A program made the translations under genes and the position numbers. The notes beneath the pieces are model-generated. The model was not told the DNA's origin. It searched no databases and worked only from the letters and a program-made list of their open reading frames with translations. Shown in pieces: positions 8,232 to 17,215 of a stretch of 64,000 nucleotides of DNA. This DNA is from Thauera sp. 2A1 (lineage in GTDB: Bacteria; Pseudomonadota; Gammaproteobacteria; Burkholderiales; Rhodocyclaceae), in contig NZ_SSXV01000019.1 of NCBI RefSeq assembly GCF_009469595.2, positions 33,026 through 97,025 of the forward strand, written 5' to 3'. Each line of letters starts with the position of its first letter. Position 1 is the first letter of the stretch.

Positions 8232-11200
8232 TCAGACAACACGCGCATGATTCTCGTTTTCCCGTGTGCGCCGTCCGCGCCGCAGGCTGCTCACCTTGCC
8301 GATGACATCGTCAACATACGTGAAGACGACCGGGATCACCAGCAGGCTCAGGAAGGTGGAGGTGATCAGGCCGCCGATCACGACGATCGCCATCGGCGCG
8401 CGAAAGCTGGGGTCGGTGCCCAGGCCAAGCGCGATCGGCATCATGCCCGCGCCCATCGCCACGGTGGTCATGACGATGGGGCGCGCGCGTTTGCGGCAGG
8501 CGTCGAGCAGCGCCTCGAGGCGGCCAAGCCCGTGTTCGCGGCGCGCCAGCACGACGTAGTCGATCAGCAGGATGGAGTTCTTGGTGGCGATGCCCATCAG
8601 CATGATGAGGCCGATCATCGACGGCATGGACAGCGCCGAGCGGGTGACGAACAGCGCCAGGAACGCGCCCGGCACCGACAGCACCAGCGCCGCGAGGATG
8701 GTGACCGGCTGCACGAAGTCGTGGAACAGCAGCACCAGCACGATGTAGATGCACAGCACCCCGGTGAGCATGGCGACGCCGAAGCTGGCGAAGAGCTCGT
8801 TCATCGCCTCGGCGTCGCCCACGGTGGTGTGGATCACGCCGGGCGGCAGGTTGCGCATGCTGGGCAGGGCCAGCGCCTGCTTTTCGACCTCGCCCAGCGG
8901 CTGCTGGTTGAGCTCGATCTCGAAGTTCACATTGCGCAGACGGTCGTAGCGATTGATCTCCACCGGGCCGCTGTCGATGCCGATGTTGGCGACATTGGCC
9001 AGGGCCACCGGCCCGCCGCTGCCGGGCACGCTGAGCTGGCCGAGCAGGGCAACGTCGCGGCGCGCTTCGGGCGGCAGCTTGACGACGATCGGCACCTGGC
9101 GCTGCGACAGGTTGAACTTGGCGAGGCCCTGGTCGTAGTCGCCGGAGGTCGCGATGCGCAGCGTGTCGCCGATCGCGGCGGCGGTCACGCCGAGGTCCGC
9201 GGCGCGGGCGAAATCGGGCCGCACGACGACTTCCGGGCGCACCAGGCTGGCGGTGGTGGTGACGTTGCCGATGCCCGCCAGGGTGCGCAGCTCGCGCTCG
9301 ACGAGGCGTGCATGCGCGGCGAGGGCTTCGCCGTTTTCGCTCGCCAGCACCAGCACGTATTTTTCGTTGGAGCCGCCCAGTCCCACCTTCACCCGCACGC
9401 CGGAAAGATCAGCCAGCGCCTCCCGCAGCGCGTTCTCCACGTCCTGCTTGCGCACGCCGCCGCGCTCCTGCCGCGGCGTCAGGTTGATCGTCAGCGTCGC
9501 CTTGCGTACTTCCGCAGCGCCGCGCGGCACGAAGGGATCGGAGCCGGCAGCGCCGCCGCCCACGGCGGTATAGACCAGCTTGACGTGCGGGTTGCGCTGC
9601 ACGATGGTGCGCGCCTGCTCGGCGACCGCCAGGCTCTCGTCAAGGGTAGCGCCGGGTGGCAGCGACAGATGTACCTGGGTCTGCGACAGGTCGTCTGGCG
9701 GGATGAAGCCGGTCGGCAGCAGCGGCACGAGCGCGAATGAGCCGAAGAAGAATACCGCTGCAGCCAGCATCGTGAGCGCGCGATGGCGCAGGCACGCGCC
9801 GACCCAGCCGAGGTAGCGGCCGAGCCAGCCGGGCTCGTGGTGCTCGTCGCGCGGTGGCTTGAGCAGGTAGGCTGCCATCATCGGCGTCAGCAGCCGCGCC
9901 ACCACCAGCGAGAAGAACACCGCGATCGCCGCCGTCCAGCCGAACTGCACGAAAAACTTGCCGGCCACCCCGCTCATGAAGGCGGTGGGGAGGAACACCG
10001 CGATCAGCGTGAAGGTGGTGGCGATCACCGCCAGACCGATCTCGTCGGCTGCCTCCATCGCCGCATCGTACGGCGTCTTGCCCATGCGCAGGTGGCGCAT
10101 GATGTTCTCGATCTCGACGATGGCGTCGTCGACCAGGATGCCCACCACCAGCGACAGGCTCAGCAGGGTCACGACGTTCAGCGAGAAGCCCAGCAGCCAC
10201 ATCGCGGCGAAGGCCGGCAGGACCGACAGCGGCAGCGCGGTTGCGGAAACGACGGTGGCACGCCAGTCGCGCAGGAACAGCCAGACCACGATCACCGCCA
10301 GGATCGCGCCTTCGAGCAGCAGAGACATCGAGCCGTCGAAGTTCTCGCGCACCGGATCGACGAAGTTGAAGGCCTGGGTGATGGCGACGTCCGGATGCTC
10401 GGCCTGCAGGCGAGCGAGCGCGGCGCGTACGCCGTCGGCCACCTCGACTTCGCCGGCGCCGCGGCTGCGGGTGATCTCGAAGCCGACTACCGGGCGGCCG
10501 TCGAGCAGCGCCGCCGTGCGGATTTCAGCCACCGTGTCGCTGACGGTCGCGAGCTGGTCCAGCCGCACGCGGCGCCCATCGGGCAGGGCGATTTCCATCG
10601 CCGCCAGTTCGGCCGCCGAGCGCACTGTGGCAATCGTGCGCACCGACTGCTCGATGCCGCCGATGTCGGCGCGGCCGCCTGCCGCTTCCTGCTGGATGCG
10701 GCGCAACTGGCGCGAGATGTCGGCGGCGCTCGCCTTCAGCGCCAGCAGCCGCCGCGGGTCCAGCTCCACCCGCAGCTCGCGGCTGACGCCACCGACGCGA
10801 GACACCGCGCCGACCCCGGCCACGCTGAGCATGCGCTTGCTGACGGTGTTGTCCACGAACCAGGACAGCGCCTCGTCGTCCATGCGATCGGAAGCGACGG
10901 TGTAAGTGAGGATGGGCGCGCCGGACACGTTCATGCGCGAGATGACCGGGTCACGCAGCTCGCCCGGCAGGTCCGAGCGGATGCGCGACACTGCGTCGCG
11001 CACGTCGTCCACCGCCTCCTGCGTCGGCTTCTCCAGCCGGAACTCGGTGGTGACGGTGGCAAGCCCGTCCTGCACCTTGGTGTAGATGTGCTTGACGCCC
11101 TGGATCGTGGCGATCGAGTTTTCGAGCTTGCGCGCGACCTCGGTCTCGAGCTGGGCCGGCGCGGCGCCGGGCAGGGACGCGGTGACGACCACGGTGGGGA

Positions 11201-11324
11201 GGTCGATGTCGGGAAACTGCTGGATCTTCATCGTGCGAAAGCCGATGAGGCCCAGCACGGTGAGCAGCAGGAAGAGCAGGATCGCCGGAATCGGGTTCCG
11301 GATCGACCATGCGGAGACGTTCAT
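8232..11324 (-). CDS. RND multidrug efflux transporter, HAE1/AcrB family
   Basis: 1030-aa inner-membrane proton-driven pump. It shows the usual RND layout: N-terminal helix MNVSAWSIRNPIPAILLFLL, a large periplasmic porter domain, a block of helices, then the same again. The paired aspartates of the TM4 proton relay are present in GILVDDAIVEIENI, and the periplasmic start QQFPDIDLPTVVV is typical of HAE1 pumps. Its ATG overlaps the stop codon of the adaptor gene (ATGA at 11321-11324), so the two are translationally coupled. No outer-membrane channel gene is nearby, so a TolC-like partner encoded elsewhere is expected. Substrates are unknown. Confidence 0.93.
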   Translation of the reverse strand: MNVSAWSIRNPIPAILLFLLLTVLGLIGFRTMKIQQFPDIDLPTVVVTASLPGAAPAQLETEVARKLENSIATIQGVKHIYTKVQDGLATVTTEFRLEKPTQEAVDDVRDAVSRIRSDLPGELRDPVISRMNVSGAPILTYTVASDRMDDEALSWFVDNTVSKRMLSVAGVGAVSRVGGVSRELRVELDPRRLLALKASAADISRQLRRIQQEAAGGRADIGGIEQSVRTIATVRSAAELAAMEIALPDGRRVRLDQLATVSDTVAEIRTAALLDGRPVVGFEITRSRGAGEVEVADGVRAALARLQAEHPDVAITQAFNFVDPVRENFDGSMSLLLEGAILAVIVVWLFLRDWRATVVSATALPLSVLPAFAAMWLLGFSLNVVTLLSLSLVVGILVDDAIVEIENIMRHLRMGKTPYDAAMEAADEIGLAVIATTFTLIAVFLPTAFMSGVAGKFFVQFGWTAAIAVFFSLVVARLLTPMMAAYLLKPPRDEHHEPGWLGRYLGWVGACLRHRALTMLAAAVFFFGSFALVPLLPTGFIPPDDLSQTQVHLSLPPGATLDESLAVAEQARTIVQRNPHVKLVYTAVGGGAAGSDPFVPRGAAEVRKATLTINLTPRQERGGVRKQDVENALREALADLSGVRVKVGLGGSNEKYVLVLASENGEALAAHARLVERELRTLAGIGNVTTTASLVRPEVVVRPDFARAADLGVTAAAIGDTLRIATSGDYDQGLAKFNLSQRQVPIVVKLPPEARRDVALLGQLSVPGSGGPVALANVANIGIDSGPVEINRYDRLRNVNFEIELNQQPLGEVEKQALALPSMRNLPPGVIHTTVGDAEAMNELFASFGVAMLTGVLCIYIVLVLLFHDFVQPVTILAALVLSVPGAFLALFVTRSALSMPSMIGLIMLMGIATKNSILLIDYVVLARREHGLGRLEALLDACRKRARPIVMTTVAMGAGMMPIALGLGTDPSFRAPMAIVVIGGLITSTFLSLLVIPVVFTYVDDVIGKVSSLRRGRRTRENENHARVV

Positions 11325-12508
11325 TGCGTCGCCGTCCCGGCAGGGGTGGAAGTGGTGGCGACGCGCACCGCGTCGCCGTCGGCCAGGAAGCCCACGCCCT
11401 GGGTCACGACGGGGGCGTCGGCGGCGAGACCCTCGACGATCTCGATACGGTCGCCGATGCGGCGACCTGCCTTCACCTTGACCTGCGCCACGCGCGCTGT
11501 ACCAGCATCGGCTTGCGCCACGCGGAACACATAGGCAAAGCCGTCGCTTAGCAGCACGGCGGTTTGTGGCAGCGTCTGCACCTCATCCAGGCCGAGCTCG
11601 AATTCGCCGCGCGCGAACATGCCGGCGCGCACGGCGACATTGCCGCCGTCAGGCGGCAGATCGACATAGACGATGCCATTGCGCGTGGCGGGGTCGACGG
11701 TCGGTGCGACGGTGCGCACCTTGCCGCGTACCGTGCTGCCGTCGGGAGCGATGAGCGTGGCGCGGGTGCCGGGCGCGATCTGGCCGAGGGTGGCCTCCGG
11801 AACCTCGGCACGCCATTCCAGCCGTCCGCCGCGGATCAGCCGGAACAGCGGCTGGCCGGACTGCGCCAGTGCGCCCACTGTGGCGGTGCGTGCCGAGACG
11901 ATGCCGTCATCGGGCGCAAGTACCCGTGTCTGGGCCATCCGCACGCGGTCGGCCTGCACCCGGGCGCGCGTCGACTGCAGGCGGGCGGCGGCCGTCTGCT
12001 CGGCACTCAGGTACTGGCGGATCTGCTGTTCGCTCATTGCGCCACTGCCGCGCAACTGGCGCGCGCGCTCGGCATTGGCCCGCGCTTCCTGCGCGGCGGC
12101 GTCTGCCTCGGCGACGGCCGCGGTCGATTGGGCGAGCTCGGCGGCGACGGTGTCCTCGGCGATGCTGGCCAGCAACTGACCTTTGCGGACCCGGTCGCCC
12201 ACGTCCGCGCTGACCGCCGTCAGGCGAAAATTGCTGATCTCGGCGCTGATGACGACTTCCTGCCAGGCGGCAATGTCGCCGGTGGCTGGCACCAGGCGCG
12301 GCCAGCGGCGCTTGTCGGGCGTGGTGACGGCGACGGTGAGCGCCGGGCGGGCGCGGCTCGATGACGCGGTGGACGCGCTGGCGGACGACGCACCGGCGCT
12401 TTCGGGCGTGGCCGTGGCGGCCGTCTTCTCGGTGCCGAGGCATCCGGCCGCCAGCGCTGCGGCCGCCGCGACCGCAATGACGGTGCTGCGGCACATGGCT
12501 GCTAGCAT
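11321..12508 (-). CDS. RND periplasmic adaptor (membrane fusion) lipoprotein
   Basis: About 395-aa adaptor that links the RND pump to an outer-membrane channel. A lipoprotein signal is visible (VIAVAAAAALAAGC, lipobox LAAGC), so the mature protein is probably anchored by a lipidated Cys. Barrel-sandwich halves (ISAEISNFRLTAVSADVGDRV and VLAPDDGIVSARTATVGALA) flank an alanine-rich helical hairpin (about residues 110-170), followed by beta-barrel and membrane-proximal domains. Two starts are possible, ATG 12508 (weak GGGGCGG upstream) and ATG 12496; the choice changes only four residues. In-frame sequence further upstream lies inside the flavoprotein gene and is not coding in this frame. Operon with the pump gene downstream. 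Confidence 0.9.
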   Translation of the reverse strand: MLAAMCRSTVIAVAAAAALAAGCLGTEKTAATATPESAGASSASASTASSSRARPALTVAVTTPDKRRWPRLVPATGDIAAWQEVVISAEISNFRLTAVSADVGDRVRKGQLLASIAEDTVAAELAQSTAAVAEADAAAQEARANAERARQLRGSGAMSEQQIRQYLSAEQTAAARLQSTRARVQADRVRMAQTRVLAPDDGIVSARTATVGALAQSGQPLFRLIRGGRLEWRAEVPEATLGQIAPGTRATLIAPDGSTVRGKVRTVAPTVDPATRNGIVYVDLPPDGGNVAVRAGMFARGEFELGLDEVQTLPQTAVLLSDGFAYVFRVAQADAGTARVAQVKVKAGRRIGDRIEIVEGLAADAPVVTQGVGFLADGDAVRVATTSTPAGTATQ

Positions 12509-12558
12509 CAACGCGACCGCCCCGGGCTCACCGTTACTGCACCCCGCATGCGGCCGGC

Positions 12559-13803
12559 TTACTCCGGCAGCGCGATGCGGCCGTCGGTGCTGAACTGGTA
12601 GTCGCGGAAGACGTGCTCGGCACTCAGCACCTGGTAGTTGCCGTCGTCCTGCAGGCGCGAGGTGTCCTTGAGCCGGTAGGTGTAGTGGCCGCAGGTCCAG
12701 CAGTCGAAGTTGCGCATGTGGGTGCACAGGCAGGTCTTGTCCCACACCTTGATCTTCTTGGCGTCAGGGTGCGCGGCGACTTCGCGGTTGTAGGCCTCGA
12801 TGTACTGGCAGTTGCCGCTCGAGTCGAGCAGGTAGCCGTACGCTTCGCAGTTCGGGCGGATGCCGCTGCCGATCGCCGGGCTGCTCTTGAGCATGCGCAT
12901 CGGGTAGCCGGTGGGCGAGATGCCATTGACTTCGATGTCTTCCTCGCTGGCCTTGAAGTAATACTGCTGCACGTCACCGGGCAGGCCGCACTCGCGGGTG
13001 ACGGTGAAGCGCGTCGCGACCTGCACGGCAGCAGCGCCGAGTTCGAGGAAATTCACCGCATCGGTACCGGTGAAGATGCCGCCCGCCGGGATCAGCGGGA
13101 TGTCGAGCTGTTCGGCTTTCAGCCAGTCGCGGATCTCGATCGTGATGGTGGCAAGGTCGTACTGCGCCCAGTCCATGCCGAAGCCGAGGTGGCCGCCGGC
13201 AAGTGGGCCTTCGACCACGACGTAGTCGGGCAGTCGGCCGGTGCGCCCGTTCTTCTTCAGGAAAAGCTGCAGGGCGCGCAGCGAGGAGACGATGATGCCG
13301 AGCTTGACGTCACGGAAGCGGGGGTGGTCCTGCATCAGGGCGAAGGAACCCAGGTGCAGGCCGGCTGCCAGCGTGATGCCGTCGATGCCGTTGTCCATGG
13401 CGGCGAGCATCCGCGCCCGAAGGGTTTCCTTCGGGCTGTTCATCGTCAGTTTCTCCATGCAGTTGATGAAGATCAGCCCGTCGCCGCGCTTGGCTTCCAT
13501 CGTGCGCCGCACGTGCGTCGCCGTGGCTTCGGCCACCAGGCCGAGGTCGAACTGCACCACCGACTTGTCGGGGTTCTCGACGTTGAACTTGTACTGCTTG
13601 AGCTTGTTCTTTACGTACTTGGTGTTGTAACGACGGTCCGATACCGTCGGCAGCATCGCGTCCGAGATGTGGCCGATGCCGCCGAGGCGGGCAGCCTCGA
13701 GCGACAGTTCGGCGGTCGAGATGTCCACTCCCATGCCGCCCACCATGATCGGCACCAGTTCCTTGTTGCCGAGCCGCAGGCGGAAATCATCAACACGCTT
13801 CAT
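12559..13803 (-). CDS. Nitronate monooxygenase-like FMN enzyme with C-terminal Cys cluster
   Basis: 414-aa TIM-barrel flavoprotein of the nitronate monooxygenase / 2-nitropropane dioxygenase superfamily, which oxidises alkyl nitronates or acts as an enoyl reductase-like enzyme with FMN. Family segments are IMVGGMGVDIS at the N-terminus, GPLAGGHLGFG, IPAGGIFTGTDA (phosphate-binding) and GAAAVQVATRF. Beyond the barrel is an unusual tail with CLCTHMRNFDCWTCGH (about residues 354-369), four Cys plus His, suited to binding a metal or a cluster. ATG 13803 was preferred to TTG 13818 because it is the stronger codon and GGA lies about 13 bases upstream. The substrate cannot be told. It stands alone, in the same orientation as the pump genes, with a gap of about 50 bp. 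Confidence 0.8.
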   Translation of the reverse strand: MKRVDDFRLRLGNKELVPIMVGGMGVDISTAELSLEAARLGGIGHISDAMLPTVSDRRYNTKYVKNKLKQYKFNVENPDKSVVQFDLGLVAEATATHVRRTMEAKRGDGLIFINCMEKLTMNSPKETLRARMLAAMDNGIDGITLAAGLHLGSFALMQDHPRFRDVKLGIIVSSLRALQLFLKKNGRTGRLPDYVVVEGPLAGGHLGFGMDWAQYDLATITIEIRDWLKAEQLDIPLIPAGGIFTGTDAVNFLELGAAAVQVATRFTVTRECGLPGDVQQYYFKASEEDIEVNGISPTGYPMRMLKSSPAIGSGIRPNCEAYGYLLDSSGNCQYIEAYNREVAAHPDAKKIKVWDKTCLCTHMRNFDCWTCGHYTYRLKDTSRLQDDGNYQVLSAEHVFRDYQFSTDGRIALPE

Positions 13804-13909
13804 CGCATTAGCGTCCAAATTTCTTGTAGTCCGGCATTATCGCTCGACCGGGCGCACAGAGGGTGCGCGAGCGGTGTGGATTGCGCCCGCGAGAGGGACT
13901 TTTTTCGCA

Positions 13910-15073
13910 TCAGCTTGCGGCGAGCCGCCAGAGTGATGTGACTTCGGCGGAGCGCGCAGCATGCAGCGGATCGGTCGCATCCTGGGCGCGTGGATGGCGT
14001 GGGCGCGCATCGAGTCGGTCGACCACGCGCAGGCCGGCCGCGCCGATCCATTCGAGCAATTCCGCACGGCTGCGCAGGCCGAGGTGTTCGGCGAGATCGG
14101 ACAGGATCAGCCAGCCTTCGCCGCCGGGCGCGAGATGTCCGGCAAGCCCGGAGAGGAAGCCGCGCAGCATGCGGCTTTCGGGGTCATACACCGCGTGCTC
14201 CACCGGCGACGTCGGACGCGCGGGCAGCCAGGGCGGATTGCACACCAGCAGCGGCGCGCGGCCGTCGGGGAAGAGGTCGGCGCGCACGAGGTCAACATGC
14301 GCGGACAGGCCCAGGCGGGCAAGGTTGTCGGCGGCACAGGCGAGCGCGCGCTCATCCTGGTCGGTGGCGACGACGCGGGCGACGCCGCGGCGCGCCAGCA
14401 CCGCGGCCAGCACGCCGCTGCCGGTGCCGATGTCGAAGGCCAGCGCCGGCGACGGCAGCGGCGCCTTGGCGACGAGGTCGACATATTCGCCCCGCACCGG
14501 CGAGAAGACGCCGTAGCAGGGATGGATGCGGTCGCCGAGCGCCGGCACCTCCACGCCCTTGCGATGCCATTCCCACGCGCCGATGAGGCCGAGCAGCTCG
14601 CGCAGCGACGCAACGGAAGGCTCGCCATCGGCCTGCCATGCCTGCGCGCAGGCAGCGCGGGCATCGGGCGCGCGGCGCAGCGGAATGCCGAAATCGGCGT
14701 CGAAAGGGATCAGCAGCATGCCCAGGATGCGCGCGCGCTGGGCCTGCGCCTGGCGATGCAGGTGGAAGGCGTCGGCGGGTGCCGGCGCGGCGCCCTTGTC
14801 CTGCTTGGCCTTGCGCGGCCTGCGCGCGATACGTCGGGCCATGGCCTGCAGCAACTGGCGGGCGTTGTGGTAGTCGCCGCGCCACAGCATCGCGCAGCCC
14901 TCGCAGGCGAGGCGGTATGCGGCATCGGCCGCGAGTTGGTCGTCGGCGACGATGACCCGCCGTGGCGCCGGCTGACCGCTCTCGGAGCGCCACCTTGCCG
15001 TGCGGGCGACGCCGTCCTCTTCCCAGCTCAGGTGCAGTGCCGAGGCCTCGGTGGTGGTGGTCGGCCGGCTCAT
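13910..15073 (-). CDS. Class I SAM-dependent methyltransferase (NPPW motif)
   Basis: 387-aa protein. Its C-terminal half (about residues 190-370) is a Rossmann methyltransferase domain: SAM-binding motif I reads AFDIGTGSGVLAAVLARRG, and the catalytic (D/N)PP(Y/F/W) motif reads VCNPPWLP. That motif is typical of enzymes methylating amide or exocyclic nitrogen, such as PrmC and RlmG/RsmC. The first about 190 residues are Arg/Ala-rich, with a CEGCAMLWRGDYHNARQLL segment, and I do not recognise them; they may be a substrate-recognition domain. It starts at ATG 15073, overlapping the ClC stop (ATGA), so translation is probably coupled. Substrate unknown. Confidence 0.78.
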   Translation of the reverse strand: MSRPTTTTEASALHLSWEEDGVARTARWRSESGQPAPRRVIVADDQLAADAAYRLACEGCAMLWRGDYHNARQLLQAMARRIARRPRKAKQDKGAAPAPADAFHLHRQAQAQRARILGMLLIPFDADFGIPLRRAPDARAACAQAWQADGEPSVASLRELLGLIGAWEWHRKGVEVPALGDRIHPCYGVFSPVRGEYVDLVAKAPLPSPALAFDIGTGSGVLAAVLARRGVARVVATDQDERALACAADNLARLGLSAHVDLVRADLFPDGRAPLLVCNPPWLPARPTSPVEHAVYDPESRMLRGFLSGLAGHLAPGGEGWLILSDLAEHLGLRSRAELLEWIGAAGLRVVDRLDARPRHPRAQDATDPLHAARSAEVTSLWRLAAS

Positions 15074-16539
15074 GAGCGACGGCCCCGGGCGGCAACGCGG
15101 GCTTCCGCACGGCGCAGCGCCGGGTAGGCGAGCGCCTCGTAGAGCGGCACCGAAGCGACCGAGCGCGAGATACCGTGGGCGACGACGGCGGTGGCCATCA
15201 GCGGGATCAACATCTGGTGGTTTGCAGTCATTTCCATGACGATGACGAAGGAAGTGATGGGAGCCTGGGTCATCGCGGCGAGAAAAGCCACCATGCCGAG
15301 CACCAGGATCGCGGAATCGTGCTCGCCGGGCAGCAGCAGTGCGACATCCGTTCCCATGCCCGCCCCCACCGCCAGCGCCGGCGCGAAGATCCCGCCGGGT
15401 ATGCGCGACACGAAGGCGAGCCAGATCGCCAGCAGCTTGAGGGTCATGAACAGCGCCGGCAGCGGCGCGACGCCCTCGAGGGCGGCCTTCGACTCCTCGT
15501 AGCCGGTGCCGTAGGTGACGCCGCCGCTCGCGAGGCCGATCAGGCCGGTGGCCAGTCCGCAGCCGGCGGCGAAGAGGAAGGGGCGCTCGCGGGAGAATTC
15601 GCCCAGCCTGCCGGGAAGCCCGCGCGCCGAAGCCACCAGCAGGCGCGAGAAGCCGCCACCCAGCAGGCCGCCGGCGACGCCGCAGGCCAGCACCGGCCAG
15701 ATGCCGCCCGGCCACAAGATCGTCTGTGGGGTGCGGCCGAAATAGGTGTAGTTGCCCAACACGGCGAGCGACATCAGACCGGCGAAGATCACCGTCGTGA
15801 GCGTGGTGGCATTTGCCCGGAATGCCTTGTGGCGGCACATCTCCTCGATGGCGAACATGATGCCGCCCAGCGGCGTGTTGAACGCCGCCGCGATCCCTGC
15901 GCCACTGCCGGCGATGATCAGGTCCCGCGGCGACGCGATGCGCCGGCGCAGGCCCGACAGCAGATGCATCACCGATGCGCCGACCTGTACCGATGGGCCC
16001 TCGCGCCCCACCGCCGCGCCCGACAGCAGGCCGCCCAGTGTCAGCAGGATCTTGCCTACGATGATGCGGACCGACAGGAGCTGCCTTCTCACCCTGGCAT
16101 CGTCGATCTGCGCGGCCGCGATCGCCTGCGGGATGCCGCTGCCTTCGGTGCCGGGGAAGAGCCTGTGCGACAGCCACGCGATCAGCGCGAACCCCGCCGG
16201 CGCGATGATCAGGGTCAACGCCGGATGGTCGCGCAGCAGGTCGCGATGCGTCCTGATCGCGATCTCGGCGCCGATCGCGAAGAGGATGGACAGGGCGCCC
16301 ACGGACAGCGCCGCGGCGGCGAGCAGCAGACGCCGCTGCCAGCGTCCGGGGGAGAGCCAGGGCAGCACGATGCGACTGCCGCCGCGCGCGAGCGGGCGCA
16401 TGCCGCGCGCCCATGGCCAGAGACGTCGTCGCGCCCCGGTCGACGGTTCGGCGTGAGCGCCGCCGTTGGTGCCGAGGTGGGAATCGGAGGGGGTGTCAGG
16501 GTCCAAGGAGCAAGCTCTAGCGTGCAAATGCAACACCAT
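15070..16539 (-). CDS. ClC-family chloride channel / H+-Cl- antiporter
   Basis: Up to 489-aa membrane protein of the ClC family. The selectivity motifs are present in order: GSGIPQ, GREGPSVQ and PGGIFAPALAVGAG. The gating glutamate (GREGP) is kept, as is the inner proton-path glutamate region FAIEEM and a C-terminal PLY tyrosine motif, so exchanger activity rather than a pure channel is likely. There are no cytosolic CBS domains. The start is uncertain: ATG 16539 gives a polar, Arg-rich N-terminal tail of about 70 residues without a clear ribosome site; an internal ATG near 16400 is the alternative. It is divergent from the marR gene and overlaps the methyltransferase gene downstream. Confidence 0.9.
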   Translation of the reverse strand: MVLHLHARACSLDPDTPSDSHLGTNGGAHAEPSTGARRRLWPWARGMRPLARGGSRIVLPWLSPGRWQRRLLLAAAALSVGALSILFAIGAEIAIRTHRDLLRDHPALTLIIAPAGFALIAWLSHRLFPGTEGSGIPQAIAAAQIDDARVRRQLLSVRIIVGKILLTLGGLLSGAAVGREGPSVQVGASVMHLLSGLRRRIASPRDLIIAGSGAGIAAAFNTPLGGIMFAIEEMCRHKAFRANATTLTTVIFAGLMSLAVLGNYTYFGRTPQTILWPGGIWPVLACGVAGGLLGGGFSRLLVASARGLPGRLGEFSRERPFLFAAGCGLATGLIGLASGGVTYGTGYEESKAALEGVAPLPALFMTLKLLAIWLAFVSRIPGGIFAPALAVGAGMGTDVALLLPGEHDSAILVLGMVAFLAAMTQAPITSFVIVMEMTANHQMLIPLMATAVVAHGISRSVASVPLYEALAYPALRRAEARVAARGRRS

Positions 16540-16597
16540 GCGGTATCAGTTCACGCCGATATGCCGATGCTCGCCGCGGCGGCTGCGCGAATTCGGT

Positions 16598-16621
16598 ACC
16601 ATACGTGAAAGGCAGTATGGT
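16598..16621. promoter_or_regulatory. Inverted repeat between clc and marR, candidate operator or attenuator
   Basis: ACCATAC-N10-GTATGGT is a perfect 7-bp inverted repeat between two divergent genes, followed on the plus strand by TATTTTTTC. Two readings are possible: an operator for the adjacent MarR regulator, or a terminator-like attenuator 50 bases before marR. Confidence 0.4.
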
Positions 16622-16671
16622 TATTTTTTCAGTGATCATTGTTTGTCCGAATATAGCAGGAGCCGGGTTTC

Positions 16672-17184
16672 ATGGTGCAGGTGCAACAAGTGTCCAGGGC
16701 GAGTGGCAGCAAGGCGGCACAGCCGTCGCCGCTTTCGGTGCTGCAGCGTTTCAGGGTGCTGATTCGCACCGCCCAGCGCCACTCGCAGTGGATCGAGCGG
16801 CAGAGCGGGGTGACGGGCGCACAGCTATGGGCGCTGCAGGAGCTGAAGGAACTTCCCGGCCTGCGCGTGGGGGAGCTTGCCAACCGCATGGCGCTGCACC
16901 AGTCGACCGCTTCCAACATGATCGACCGGCTGGAAACCTCCGAGCTGATCCGCAAGGAGCGCACCAGCGCCGATCAGCGCGTGGTGCGGCTCTATCTTAC
17001 CGAACAGGGCGAGGCGCTGCTGGCGCGGGCACCGTCGCCGGCGCGCGGCGTGCTGCCCGAAGCCTTGCGCCTGCTCGACGAGGACTCCCTGTGCAAGCTG
17101 CAGGACGACCTCGATGCGCTGCTTCGCCAGATCAAGGATCTGGACGCGGGCTTCGGCATGCAGCCGCTGCCCTTCACCGAGTAA
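16672..17184 (+). CDS. MarR-family transcriptional regulator
   Basis: 170-aa winged-helix DNA-binding protein. The core (about residues 45-125) has the MarR layout: GVTGAQLWALQELKELPGLRVGELANRMALHQSTASNMI as helices before and within the helix-turn-helix, then the wing RKERTSADQRVVRLYLTEQG with the conserved D-x-R (DQR). ATG 16672 is preceded by AGGAG at good spacing. MarR proteins are dimeric and usually repress a divergent or neighbouring gene and respond to a small phenolic or oxidant signal. By position the target could be the ClC-methyltransferase operon. No ligand can be inferred. Confidence 0.9.
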   Translation: MVQVQQVSRASGSKAAQPSPLSVLQRFRVLIRTAQRHSQWIERQSGVTGAQLWALQELKELPGLRVGELANRMALHQSTASNMIDRLETSELIRKERTSADQRVVRLYLTEQGEALLARAPSPARGVLPEALRLLDEDSLCKLQDDLDALLRQIKDLDAGFGMQPLPFTE

Positions 17185-17215
17185 GGCAGGGCAGCCCGGC
17201 TGCAGCAGCAAGCGC

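Noticed and set aside
9783..11534. 583-codon plus-strand frame opposite the RND pump gene
   Set aside because: Shadow of the pump gene, repetitive His/Gln/Arg composition.
13910..16414. 834-codon minus-strand frame apparently joining ClC and methyltransferase regions
   Set aside because: Only the part from 15073 downward is a real gene; the upper part is the ClC gene read in a wrong frame, since the true ClC frame shows all selectivity motifs.
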